A stretch of DNA of 64,000 bases. Source: Streptomyces sp. PR69 (GTDB lineage Bacteria > Actinomycetota > Actinomycetes > Streptomycetales > Streptomycetaceae). The position numbers and the translations under genes are program-made. Below, piece by piece: positions 42,698 through 50,852 of the stretch. The notes beneath the pieces were generated by a model. That model worked only from the letters and a program-made list of their open reading frames with translations. It was not told the DNA's origin and did no database searches. The stretch covers positions 1 to 64,000 of the forward strand of contig NZ_JAOWCB010000015.1 in the NCBI RefSeq assembly GCF_026420845.1, written 5' to 3'. The stretch's first letter is position 1; each line of letters opens with the position of its first letter.

Positions 42698-44134
42698 TCA
42701 GCCACGCGCCAGGGCGTCCAGCCGGGACAGGTCCCCGGCCGCGCCCAGGCGGGCGAACTCCGCGCGCGCGGCGGCGAGTTCCGCCGCGGCCGTCTCCGTG
42801 TCACCGGCCGCCCGGCAGGCCAGGGCCAGCGTGGCGCGGGTGCGGGCGGCCTCGTACGGGATCTCCAGGGCGGACCAGAGACCGAGGGCCCCGCGCAGCA
42901 CCGGTACGGCGGCCCGCGCGTCGCCCTCGGCGAGCAGCACGGCGCCCGTCGCCTGCGCGGCCGCCGCCCGCGGCTGGGGCGTGCCGAGCAGCGCGCCGAC
43001 CGCGGACAGCTCCTCGGCGGCTCTGCGCGCCGCCGCCAGGTCAGAGGACGCCAGCATGATCTCCGCATACGCGGGCAGGAAGCGGGCCCGCTCGACGCCG
43101 CCGCCGTCCGGCATCTCGTCCGCAAGCCGCAGCACGGCCGCCGCGGCCGCGTCCGTGCGCCCCTGCGCCAGCCGCAGCAGGGCCAGCTCCGGCTGCGGAT
43201 CGGCTCCGGCGTCCGCCGCCCGGCGGAACTCCGCCTCGGCGTCGTCGTACGCGCCGCGCAGCCGGTGAAGCTCGCCCAGCAGACGCCGGGCGGCGGCCTC
43301 GGGCCCGCCCGGCGCGGCGCACGCGCGGTGCGCCTCGGCCAGCGCGTCCGCCCAGTCGCCGCGCAGAGACAGCGTCTCGGCGCGGTGCAGCAGCCACCTC
43401 CCCCGGTATGGAACAAGCTGCGGCTGCCCCGCGCACCAGCGGCCGAGCGCCTCGGTCCACGTCCGCGCCCCCCGTACGTCGAGCATCTCCCGGCAGGCTT
43501 CGACGCGGCCGCAGCGGGCCTCCCCTGCGACCGCCGGGGAGACCTCGTCCGCCACGACAGCGACCATGGCCTCGTCGAGCAGGGCGCTGCCCTCGTCGGC
43601 CCTGCCGAGGCGGATCAGCGCCCGGCCCACACCCTGGCGGGCCAGAGTGAGCAGATCAGGGTCCCGGAAGCGCTCCCCGGCCTGGGACGCCTCGCCGAAG
43701 GCGGCGTACGCGCGGGCGGCGTCGCCTTCGAAGAGGGCCTGCAGGCCGGTCAGACAGCGCAGATATCCCCGCTCGGCGCAGTCGGGCCGGCCGTCCTCGT
43801 CGAGGAGGCGGCGGGCCCGGCCCGCCCAGCCGCTCGCGCGCGGGATGTCACCGGCGGCCAGCAACCGGTAGGCCAGCCAGAAGGCACAGCGGGCGGCGCG
43901 CGGCCGCTCGCCCCGGAGCAGCCAGGCGTGGTGGGCGCGGATCCAGGTCTCTTCGCTGCCGAGATCCTCGCCGGCCAGATGCGCGGCGACGGCGAGGCGC
44001 TCCAGGTCCTCGGGGCTCAGCGGGGCGGCCAGGTCGGCGGCGGCAAGCTGCGCCTGGGCGTCGTGCCACGCCCGCTGCGCGAAGGCGGAACGGCCGCGGT
44101 CGAGCGGCGGCGCGTGGGGGGCCGTGGGGGCCAT
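42698..44134 (-). CDS. TPR-repeat protein, relative of LuxR-type regulators but lacking the HTH
   Basis: A 478-residue soluble protein of paired helices: RAARCAFWLAYRLLAAGD, GYLRCLTGLQALFEGD, LTLARQGVGRALIRLG, LVPYRGRWLLHRAET and similar TPR-like units throughout. The order and wording match the sensor part of a common Streptomyces LuxR-type regulator family that ends with GLTAREVEVL...-type DNA-binding helices. Here translation stops right after AGDLSRLDALARG, where the HTH would begin, and no HTH is encoded in any frame in the next 195 bases. It may now be a regulator partner or a degenerate gene. ATG 44134. Confidence 0.8.
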   Translation of the reverse strand: MAPTAPHAPPLDRGRSAFAQRAWHDAQAQLAAADLAAPLSPEDLERLAVAAHLAGEDLGSEETWIRAHHAWLLRGERPRAARCAFWLAYRLLAAGDIPRASGWAGRARRLLDEDGRPDCAERGYLRCLTGLQALFEGDAARAYAAFGEASQAGERFRDPDLLTLARQGVGRALIRLGRADEGSALLDEAMVAVVADEVSPAVAGEARCGRVEACREMLDVRGARTWTEALGRWCAGQPQLVPYRGRWLLHRAETLSLRGDWADALAEAHRACAAPGGPEAAARRLLGELHRLRGAYDDAEAEFRRAADAGADPQPELALLRLAQGRTDAAAAAVLRLADEMPDGGGVERARFLPAYAEIMLASSDLAAARRAAEELSAVGALLGTPQPRAAAAQATGAVLLAEGDARAAVPVLRGALGLWSALEIPYEAARTRATLALACRAAGDTETAAAELAAARAEFARLGAAGDLSRLDALARG

Positions 44135-44300
44135 GCCGCCCTTGTACCACGCCGGGCGGAGGGCCGCCTGCGGACGGCGGGCCGCGGCCCCGGGTGGCGG
44201 ACCGGACGGCGGGGGCGGATCCTGACGGAACGCGGCGATCCACCCGGGGGGCCGCCCATGCAGGCGCGCTCCCCGGGCCAGACGTCAAGGCCGCACGCGT

Positions 44301-44388
44301 CACGGCCCGTACATGAGGCACGTACACGCCACGGGCCCGTACGTCAGCCCCGTACACGTCACGGACCGTACGTGAGGCACGTACGTTA
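44301..44388. repeat. Three tandem 29/30-bp repeats after the GT87-PAP2 gene
   Basis: Units at 44301-44329, 44330-44359 and 44360-44388 all follow the plan CACGG(n)CCGTAC(n)T(n)AG(n)C(n)CGTACACG. They are direct repeats with several differences, and each contains the palindromic CGTAC or CACGTAC core. The third unit runs into the stop codon of the GT87-PAP2 gene. The gap from 44135 to 44300 shows no gene. Confidence 0.75.
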
Positions 44389-46446
44389 CGAGGCGACGCC
44401 GCCCGCGCCCGCCCGCGCGATGTCCTTGTCTGCCGGCCCTGCCGGCTCCGTGCGGCCGGCGTCCTGCCGTGGGCTCCCGGGCCCCTCCGACGGCGGCGGC
44501 ATCAGCTGCCGCCGTCCGGACAGCGCGTATGTGAGCCCGAAGCCCGCCGCCACGACGGTCGCGCCGCCCACCGCGTCCAGGACCCAGTGATTGGCGGTGG
44601 CGACGATGGCGCAGACGGTGAAGAGCGGGTGGAGCAGCCCCAGCAGCTTCATCCACAGCTTGGGCGCGAGGACGACCGCCACCACACCGCACCACAGCGA
44701 CCAGCCGAAGTGCAGCGACGGCATGGCCGCGTACTGGTTGGTGACCGCCGTCATCGCCCCGTAGTCGGGGTTGGCGAGGTCCTGCGGGCCGTGGACGGTG
44801 TCGATGAAGCCCAGGCCGGGCATCAGCCGCGGCGGGGCCAGCGGGAAGAGCCAGAAGCCGATCAGGGCGAGCAGCGTGGCGAAGGCGAGCGAGGAGCGCG
44901 CCCACCGGTAGTCGGCGGGGCGGCGGGCGTAGAGAATCCCGAGGATCGTCAGCGGGATGAGGAAGTGGAAGGACGTGTAGTAGAAGTTGAAGAAGCCTTC
45001 CGCCCACTCGATCTTGACCACGGCGTGGTTGACGGCGTGCTCGATGTCGATGCCGAGCGCCTGCTCGACGGAGAGGATCAGCCTGCCGTGCTCCTCGGCC
45101 GCGCCGACGCTGCCCGTGGCGGCGAGGCGGATCTGTGAGTACACGGAGTAGCCGACCCTTATCGCCAGCAGTTCGAGCAGCAGATTCGGCCTGCTGAGCA
45201 CGCGCCGCCAGAACGGCAGCAGGGGCACCCGGCGCCAGCGGGAGGCGACGGGGGTCGCGTACCGCGTGGGCACGGGGCGGCGGAAGTACGGGGAGTCGAG
45301 CGTCAGGAAGGGCACGGCGCAGGCGGCGGCGAGCGCGGCGATGAGCAGGGCGTTGTCCCGTACGGGGTGCAGCACGGCGAGGTTCGGCAGCAGCATCTTG
45401 CCCGGCAGGGTCATCGCCAGCACGATCAGCACGGGCCACAGCATCCGGTCGGACGCCCGCTTGCCGACCCGGCCGACGACCGCGAGCAGCACCCACAGCA
45501 GCTGGTGCTGCCAGGCGGTCGGGGAGACGGCGACGGCGACACAGCCGGTCAGGGCGACGGCCAGCAGCAGCTGCCCGTCGCGGGCATAGCGGACGGCGCG
45601 GCGCAGCCCGACGAAGCACACGGCTGCGGCGAGGGCCGCGTAGAGCGCGATCTCCAGCGGCCCTTCGAGGCCGAAGCGGAGCAGCGCGCCGTGCAGAGAC
45701 TGGTTGGCGAGGCTGTCGGGCCGGGCGCCGAGCCCGGCGCCCGCGAGATGGTGCACCCAGTACGTCCATGAGTCGCTGGGCAACGCGGCGGCGGCGAGCG
45801 CGGAGCAGGCCGCGAAGGTGCCGACGGCGCTGACGGCGGCGGTGCGGCGGCCGGTCAGCCACAGCAGGGGTGCGAAGAGCAGCACGGTGGGCTGGAGGGC
45901 CGCGCCGACGCCGATGAGCAGGCCGGCGGACCGCTCGCCGCGCGCGGCGAAGCAGCCGAGCAGCACCAGCAGGACCGGGATGATGCTGGTCTGGCCGAGG
46001 TGGAAGCTGTTGCGTACGGGCAGCGACAGCATCAGCAGACTGATGGCGACGGGCGCGGCCAGCAGTTTGCTGCGGCGGGACACCGGGATGGGCAGGGCGC
46101 GGGCGGCGACCAGGCCGAGGGCCACGACGAGGAGCAGGGTGCCGAAGGTCCACACCACTCCGAACGTCTGTTCCGCGGAGCGTGCGAAGGGTTTCAGGAC
46201 CAGACCGGCGAAAGGGGTGCCGGTGAATGTCTCGGAGTCGTACAGCGATCCGCTGACGTGCAGCACGCCGCCCTCGCCGATCCAGGTCTCCAGGTCCACG
46301 AGCCGCTCGCCGGGCGGCGAGGTGAGGACGGCCGCCGTCTGCCGTATGGCGAGCACGGCGGCGACGGCCCAGAGGAAAACCCTGGCCAGGGCCATCCTCG
46401 ATACCGTCGTCGCGCTGCCGTTCACGCTGTGCTCCGCGTTCGCCAC
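44386..46446 (-). CDS. Fusion of GT87-type mannosyltransferase and PAP2 phosphatase domains
   Basis: A 686-residue polytopic membrane protein. Residues about 1-385 form a DUF2029/GT87 domain, with a periplasmic DLETWIGEGGVLHVSGSLYDSE loop and many helices; this family uses polyprenyl-phosphate sugars. Residues about 430-650 are a PAP2 domain with MPSLHFGWSLW and NHWVLDAVGG, holding the acid-phosphatase His and Asp; similar proteins act as phosphatases or inositolphosphotransferases. Start GTG 46446 gives ANAEHSVNGSATTVSRM, the conserved N-terminus. Likely role: build or recycle an envelope lipid-linked sugar. Followed by three tandem repeats. Confidence 0.9.
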   Translation of the reverse strand: MANAEHSVNGSATTVSRMALARVFLWAVAAVLAIRQTAAVLTSPPGERLVDLETWIGEGGVLHVSGSLYDSETFTGTPFAGLVLKPFARSAEQTFGVVWTFGTLLLVVALGLVAARALPIPVSRRSKLLAAPVAISLLMLSLPVRNSFHLGQTSIIPVLLVLLGCFAARGERSAGLLIGVGAALQPTVLLFAPLLWLTGRRTAAVSAVGTFAACSALAAAALPSDSWTYWVHHLAGAGLGARPDSLANQSLHGALLRFGLEGPLEIALYAALAAAVCFVGLRRAVRYARDGQLLLAVALTGCVAVAVSPTAWQHQLLWVLLAVVGRVGKRASDRMLWPVLIVLAMTLPGKMLLPNLAVLHPVRDNALLIAALAAACAVPFLTLDSPYFRRPVPTRYATPVASRWRRVPLLPFWRRVLSRPNLLLELLAIRVGYSVYSQIRLAATGSVGAAEEHGRLILSVEQALGIDIEHAVNHAVVKIEWAEGFFNFYYTSFHFLIPLTILGILYARRPADYRWARSSLAFATLLALIGFWLFPLAPPRLMPGLGFIDTVHGPQDLANPDYGAMTAVTNQYAAMPSLHFGWSLWCGVVAVVLAPKLWMKLLGLLHPLFTVCAIVATANHWVLDAVGGATVVAAGFGLTYALSGRRQLMPPPSEGPGSPRQDAGRTEPAGPADKDIARAGAGGVAS

Positions 46447-46717
46447 GTCGCGCCGCGCCTCCCCACGTCTGTGATCCGATCCCGAGTCGATAGAGCCTCG
46501 CACTCCCCCGGGACAGAGACTCAGGCAACCCCCACTTCGCCTGACTGTCACCCCGTTTTGACCGGAAGTCTGTGATCGCAGGCAGACATACAAGACCATA
46601 AGCCCGATCGGGTGACCTCTCATCCGCAGTCTCCGGGGCAGCGCCCCCGGGGGCGGAATCCCCGGGGCGGCCGGAAAGCACCGCTGTGCCCACCTGGCCT
46701 GGCATAGGTTGGACGCC

Positions 46718-47395
46718 ATGACTCAGGAGCAGTGGAACGCCGTCGACGCCTATCTCACTGACACGCTCATCCCGGACGACCCGGCCCTGGACTCCGCCCT
46801 CGCGGCGAGCGACGCCGCGGGTCTGCCGCAGATCGCCGTCTCGCCCCCGCAGGGGAAGCTGCTGCACCTGCTGGCACGGACGCAGGGCGCGCGCCGTGTG
46901 CTGGAGATCGGCACCCTGGGCGGCTACAGCACGATCTGGCTGGCCCGTGCGCTGCCGCAGGACGGCGGCAGGCTGATCTCCCTTGAGTACGACCCCGCCC
47001 ATGCGGAGGTGGCCCGCTCGAACATCGCCGCCGCCGGACTTGACAAGATCGTCGAGGTGCGCACGGGCGCGGCGCTCGACACGCTTCCGCGGATCGCGGC
47101 GGAGCTGACCGAGGCGGACCGGTTTGATCTGGTCTTCATCGACGCCGACAAGAAGAACAACCCCCGCTATGTGGAATGGGCGCTGCGGCTGACCCGCCCT
47201 GGCAGCCTGATCATCGTGGACAACGTGGTGCGCGCGGGCCGGGTGACCGAGACCGGCGGCGGCGACGAGGCGATCGAGGGCACCCGGGAGATGTTCGACC
47301 TGGTGGCGCGGGAGCCGCGGCTGGACGCGACCGCGGTGCAGACCGTCGGCACGAAGGGGTACGACGGCTTTCTGCTGGCGCGCGTCGTGTCCTGA
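46718..47395 (+). CDS. O-methyltransferase (CCoAOMT-like)
   Basis: A 225-residue SAM-dependent O-methyltransferase. It has SPPQGKLLHLLARTQ, motif I RVLEIGTLGGYSTIWLARAL, LISLEYDPAHAEVAR, and the metal-binding FIDADKKNN and VDNVVRAGRV. Such enzymes methylate catechol-type hydroxyls with a divalent metal. ATG 46718 is used; a TTG nine bases earlier is possible. The 270-base region before it (from 46447) serves the divergent GT87-PAP2 gene too and holds no other gene. Confidence 0.92.
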   Translation: MTQEQWNAVDAYLTDTLIPDDPALDSALAASDAAGLPQIAVSPPQGKLLHLLARTQGARRVLEIGTLGGYSTIWLARALPQDGGRLISLEYDPAHAEVARSNIAAAGLDKIVEVRTGAALDTLPRIAAELTEADRFDLVFIDADKKNNPRYVEWALRLTRPGSLIIVDNVVRAGRVTETGGGDEAIEGTREMFDLVAREPRLDATAVQTVGTKGYDGFLLARVVS

Positions 47396-47476
47396 CCTGT
47401 TCCCCGCCTGTCCCCGCCTGTCCCCCGGGCGCTGGGTCGGCGCCGGCCCTGGCTCGATGTAGGGCAGGATGGCGTC

Positions 47477-47815
47477 ATGAGCATCGTGAAGATCAATGTG
47501 CTGACCGTTCCAGCCGAGCAGCGCGAGGTGCTGGAGAAGCGATTCGCCTCCCGCGCGGGCATGGTGGAGAACTCCGACGGCTTCGAATGGTTCGAGCTGC
47601 TGCGCCCCGTCGAGGGCACCGACCAGTACCTCGTCTACACGCGCTGGCGCTCGGAGGCTGACTTCCAGGCCTGGATGGACGGCCCGATGCGCGCCGCCCA
47701 CCAGGGCCGCGGCGACCAGTCCGGTGAGCGCCCCAAGCCGGCGGCCACGGACTCCACGGTCTGGACGTTCGACGTGGTCCAGCAGGCGGCCCCGGCGACG
47801 CCCACGGCCGGTTGA
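47477..47815 (+). CDS. MhuD-type heme-degrading monooxygenase (ABM fold)
   Basis: A 112-residue dimeric alpha/beta-barrel protein. The residues that define MhuD in mycobacteria, Asn7, Trp66 and His75, occur at exactly these positions here (KIN at the N-terminus, FQAW and RAAH). It should bind heme and open the ring, releasing iron. The C-terminal 30 residues are a Pro/Ala-rich tail ending PATPTAG. ATG 47477 with ribosome site GGCAGGATGG. It lies 81 bases after the O-methyltransferase stop; whether iron controls it is not evident from an iron box. Confidence 0.9.
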   Translation: MSIVKINVLTVPAEQREVLEKRFASRAGMVENSDGFEWFELLRPVEGTDQYLVYTRWRSEADFQAWMDGPMRAAHQGRGDQSGERPKPAATDSTVWTFDVVQQAAPATPTAG

Positions 47816-47935
47816 CCGTGTGGTCCATCACGGCCAGTCAGTCCGGCACGGCCGGGCGGCTTCAGCGCCCCGGGCCGGCGTCGTGGTCGACGCCCGTCCA
47901 GCCGGGGCCGGGCGGTCGACAGGACAGGCGGCCGG

Positions 47936-49984
47936 TCACAGGGAGTGGTCCCGCTTCGCCTCCCCCTCGTACGGCCGGTCGCCGTCCGAGCCGCAGAGTT
48001 CGGCGTTCAGTTCGCGGACCAGCTGGATCAGGTCCGTGGGGCGGTCCGGGCCCCACCAGTCGCCGAGGAGTTCGGAGAGGGACTCCTCGCGGGCGTGGGA
48101 GAGGCGGCCGGCCGCCTCGGCTCCCTCGTCGGTGAGCATCAGCCCCAGGCCCTCGCGGCGCGCCAGGCCGCGTTCCTCGATCTGGCGGGCGGCATCGGTG
48201 ATCGTGCGCAGCGGGACGGGTGTGGTGTCGGCGAGGAGCGCGGGCTCCACCACGCCTTGGCGGCGGATGCGCAGCAGCAGCCAGCCGGCGGCGGGCAGCA
48301 GGTCGAGGCCCGCGCGTTCGGTGATCCGGACGTAGATCTCACGGCGGCCTTCGCGGGAGCCGAGCACCGACAGGGCGCGGGCCACCTCGTCGTGGGAGGA
48401 GCGTTCGACGGGGTTGGAGGCGAGCGTCTCGGAGTGCTCGGGCGCGGTGACCGAGGCGCGCAGCCGGTCCTCCTTGAGGAACCAGCAGACCAGGAAGGAG
48501 ACGGCCACGACCGGCGCGGCGTAGAGGAAAACGTCGGTGATGGACGTGGCGTAGGCGTGCAGGACGTCCGGCCGCAGCTCGGCGGGCAGCCGGGCGATGG
48601 CGCGCGGATCGGCGGCCAGTTCGGCCGCGCCCGCGCCCTGCGGGACCGGCTGCCCGGCCAGGGCGGCGGCGAGCTTGCCCTCAAGCCGGTTGGTGAAGAC
48701 CGTGCCGAAGATCGCCACGCCGAAGGACGCGCCGATGGAGCGGAAGAACGTCGCGCCGGAGGTGGCGACGCCCAGATCCTCGTATCGGACGGCGTTCTGC
48801 ACCACCAGCACCAGTACCTGCATGACGAGCCCGAGGCCCGCGCCGAAGACGAAGAAGTACGCGCTGATCTCCCAGGTCGCGCTGGACTCCTTCATCTGGT
48901 GCAGCAGCACAAGCCCGATGGCGGTGACGCCGGTGCCGGCGATCGGGAAGACCTTCCAGCGGCCGGTGCGGCTGACGATCTGCCCGGACAGCGTGGAGGT
49001 GACGAGCATGCCCAGCACCATCGGCAGCAGGTGCACCCCGGACATCGTCGGCGACACGCCCTGTACCACCTGGAGGAAGGTCGGCAGATAGGTCATCGTC
49101 CCGAACATCGCGAAGCCGACGACAAAGCTGACGGCCGCGACCAGGGTGAAGGTGCGGATGCGGAACAGCTTCAGCGGCAGCACCGGCTCCACGGCCCGCC
49201 GTTCCACGGAGAGGAAGGCCACGAGCAGTACGGCGCCGAGGACCGCGAGCGAGACGATCTGCGCCGAGCCCCACGCCCAGGTCGTGCCGCCGAGGGAGGC
49301 GATCAGGACCAGACAGGTGGCGACCGAGGCGATGAGGAAGGTGCCCAGGTAGTCGATGGTGTGGCGGGTGGGGCGCGCCGGGATGTGCAGTACGGCGGCG
49401 ATGACGGCCAGCGCGACGGCCCCGATGGGCAGATTGATGTAGAAGACCCAGCGCCAGCTGAGGTGTTCGGTGAAGAAGCCGCCGAGCAGCGGCCCCAGCA
49501 CGCTGGTCGCCCCGAAGACCGCGCCGAACAGCCCCTGGTACCGTCCGCGTTCGCGCGGGGAGACGATGTCGCCGACGATCGCCATGGACAGCACCAGCAG
49601 TCCGCCGCCGCCCAGGCCCTGGAGGCCCCGGTAGGCGATGAGCTGCGGCATGTTCTGGGCGACGCCGCACAGCGCGGAGCCGACGAGGAAGATGACGATC
49701 GCCGCCTGGAAGAGCTTCTTGCGGCCGTACTGGTCGCCGAGCTTGCCCCACAGGGGGGTGGCCGCGGTCGAGGCGAGCAAATAGGCGGTGACGACCCAGG
49801 AGAGGTGGTTCATCCCGCCCAGCTCGCTGACGATGGTCGGCAGGGCGGTGGCGACGATCGTCTGGTCGAGGGCGGCGAGCAGCATGCCGAGCAGCAGCGC
49901 GCCGATGGCGACCAGGACGCTCCGCCGGTTCTGCCCTTCCCCGGGGGCCGGGCCCACAGCCGGCGTGCTCACTTCCTGGGCCAT
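47936..49984 (-). CDS. MFS exporter (DHA2) with C-terminal winged-helix domain
   Basis: A 682-residue protein. The first 490 residues are a 14-helix DHA2 exporter with LDQTIVATALPTIVSELGG, WGKLGDQYGRKK and LGPLLGGFF. The extra 150-residue tail, from about residue 530, reads as a MarR-like winged helix: HDEVARALSVLGSREGRREIYVRITERAG, LRIRRQGVVEP, DAARQIEERGLARREG. So an exporter and a possible DNA- or drug-sensing module are joined in one chain. ATG 49984 is used. No separate regulator gene is adjacent. Confidence 0.92.
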   Translation of the reverse strand: MAQEVSTPAVGPAPGEGQNRRSVLVAIGALLLGMLLAALDQTIVATALPTIVSELGGMNHLSWVVTAYLLASTAATPLWGKLGDQYGRKKLFQAAIVIFLVGSALCGVAQNMPQLIAYRGLQGLGGGGLLVLSMAIVGDIVSPRERGRYQGLFGAVFGATSVLGPLLGGFFTEHLSWRWVFYINLPIGAVALAVIAAVLHIPARPTRHTIDYLGTFLIASVATCLVLIASLGGTTWAWGSAQIVSLAVLGAVLLVAFLSVERRAVEPVLPLKLFRIRTFTLVAAVSFVVGFAMFGTMTYLPTFLQVVQGVSPTMSGVHLLPMVLGMLVTSTLSGQIVSRTGRWKVFPIAGTGVTAIGLVLLHQMKESSATWEISAYFFVFGAGLGLVMQVLVLVVQNAVRYEDLGVATSGATFFRSIGASFGVAIFGTVFTNRLEGKLAAALAGQPVPQGAGAAELAADPRAIARLPAELRPDVLHAYATSITDVFLYAAPVVAVSFLVCWFLKEDRLRASVTAPEHSETLASNPVERSSHDEVARALSVLGSREGRREIYVRITERAGLDLLPAAGWLLLRIRRQGVVEPALLADTTPVPLRTITDAARQIEERGLARREGLGLMLTDEGAEAAGRLSHAREESLSELLGDWWGPDRPTDLIQLVRELNAELCGSDGDRPYEGEAKRDHSL

Positions 49985-50124
49985 GCGAGTCTCCTCGGGT
50001 CCGCCGTGTTCCTCTCCATCGTGGTGGGTCTGGCCGGTTATGGCCTGCCGAGTACGGCGGGGCGGCCTGGGGCCTCCGGGGCGGCGGTTGCCTCATCGCT
50101 CGCAATTCAAGGGAGGGGACCGTC

Positions 50125-50635
50125 GTGATGACGCCGAGCAGTTGTCCGGAATGCGGTGCGGCGGCGCTGGTCGGCGCGGACGGCGCGGCGCGGCCGGACT
50201 GTGACTGCGCCGTACGGGCGGTGGCGGCCATGCGGGCGCGACGCCAGGCCGAGTTCGATGCGGCGGAGGACTTCCATCCGCTGCGCGTCCGCCCGTATGT
50301 GACGCTCCAGGGGCTTCAGGCCGACGAGGGGGAGCGGCTCCCGGGCGGCGGCGCAGGCGAGGAGAGGGGCGACGGGCGCGGTCTCGACGTCCACGGCCCT
50401 GCAGCCCGGCGGCGGCACGCTGCGGCGCGGCGGCAGCGGCCCCGAGGTGCGGGAGCTCCAGCTGCGGCTGAAGCAGGTCGGGCTGTTCCATGGCCGCCCG
50501 GACGGCGAGTGCGACGGGGATGTGGAGAGCGCCGTGCGCTTCTACCAGTGGGACCGGGATGTCGCGGGCGACCCGGAGGGGGTGTACGGACCGCGGACGC
50601 GACGGGCGCTGGAGGCGGAGACGGCGGCGCCGTGA
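50125..50635 (+). pseudogene. Peptidoglycan-binding protein, frameshifted
   Basis: The frame from 50125 starts with a zinc-ribbon-like CPECGAAALVGADGAARPDCDC and AAEDFHPLRVRPYVTLQG. From about 50330 the coding character moves to the +1 frame, which gives VSTSTALQPGGGTLRRGG and the PG_binding_1 domain VRELQLRLKQVGLFHGRPDG ... YGPRTRRALEAE, ending at 50635. The switch falls at a run of five G (50328-50332); one G fewer would join the two parts. The middle region is also far shorter than in relatives, which have a membrane helix there. Either a real inactivating frameshift or a sequencing error. Confidence 0.8.
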
Positions 50636-50750
50636 GGGCCTCGGGAGGCACGCGAGGGGCCAGCATGAGAGGGGACGGCGGAGGGCCCGGCAGGGGGGAT
50701 GGACCGGCCGGTTTTGCACCCCGCCCCGGATTTTGTACCATCGAAAAACA

Positions 50751-50794
50751 AAGTGGCTCCGCGCGCACCCCCTGACCGGCGCGTGGAGCCACTT
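50751..50794. terminator. Bidirectional terminator
   Basis: AAGTGGCTCC pairs with GGAGCCACTT, extended by GCGCG pairing inside, with a run of A before and T-containing sequence after. It separates the convergent peptidoglycan-binding and serine hydrolase genes. Confidence 0.85.
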
Positions 50795-50852
50795 ATGTGT
50801 TCGACGGGCGGCCAGGGCCGCCCAGGCCGCCCTGGCCGCCCGCGCCGCTCCG

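Noticed and set aside
44300..47701. Very long open frame on the minus strand (over 1100 codons)
   Set aside because: It is out of phase with the GT87-PAP2 gene and antisense to the O-methyltransferase; the product is Arg/Ala/Gly/Pro-rich with no domain. High GC content keeps such frames open.
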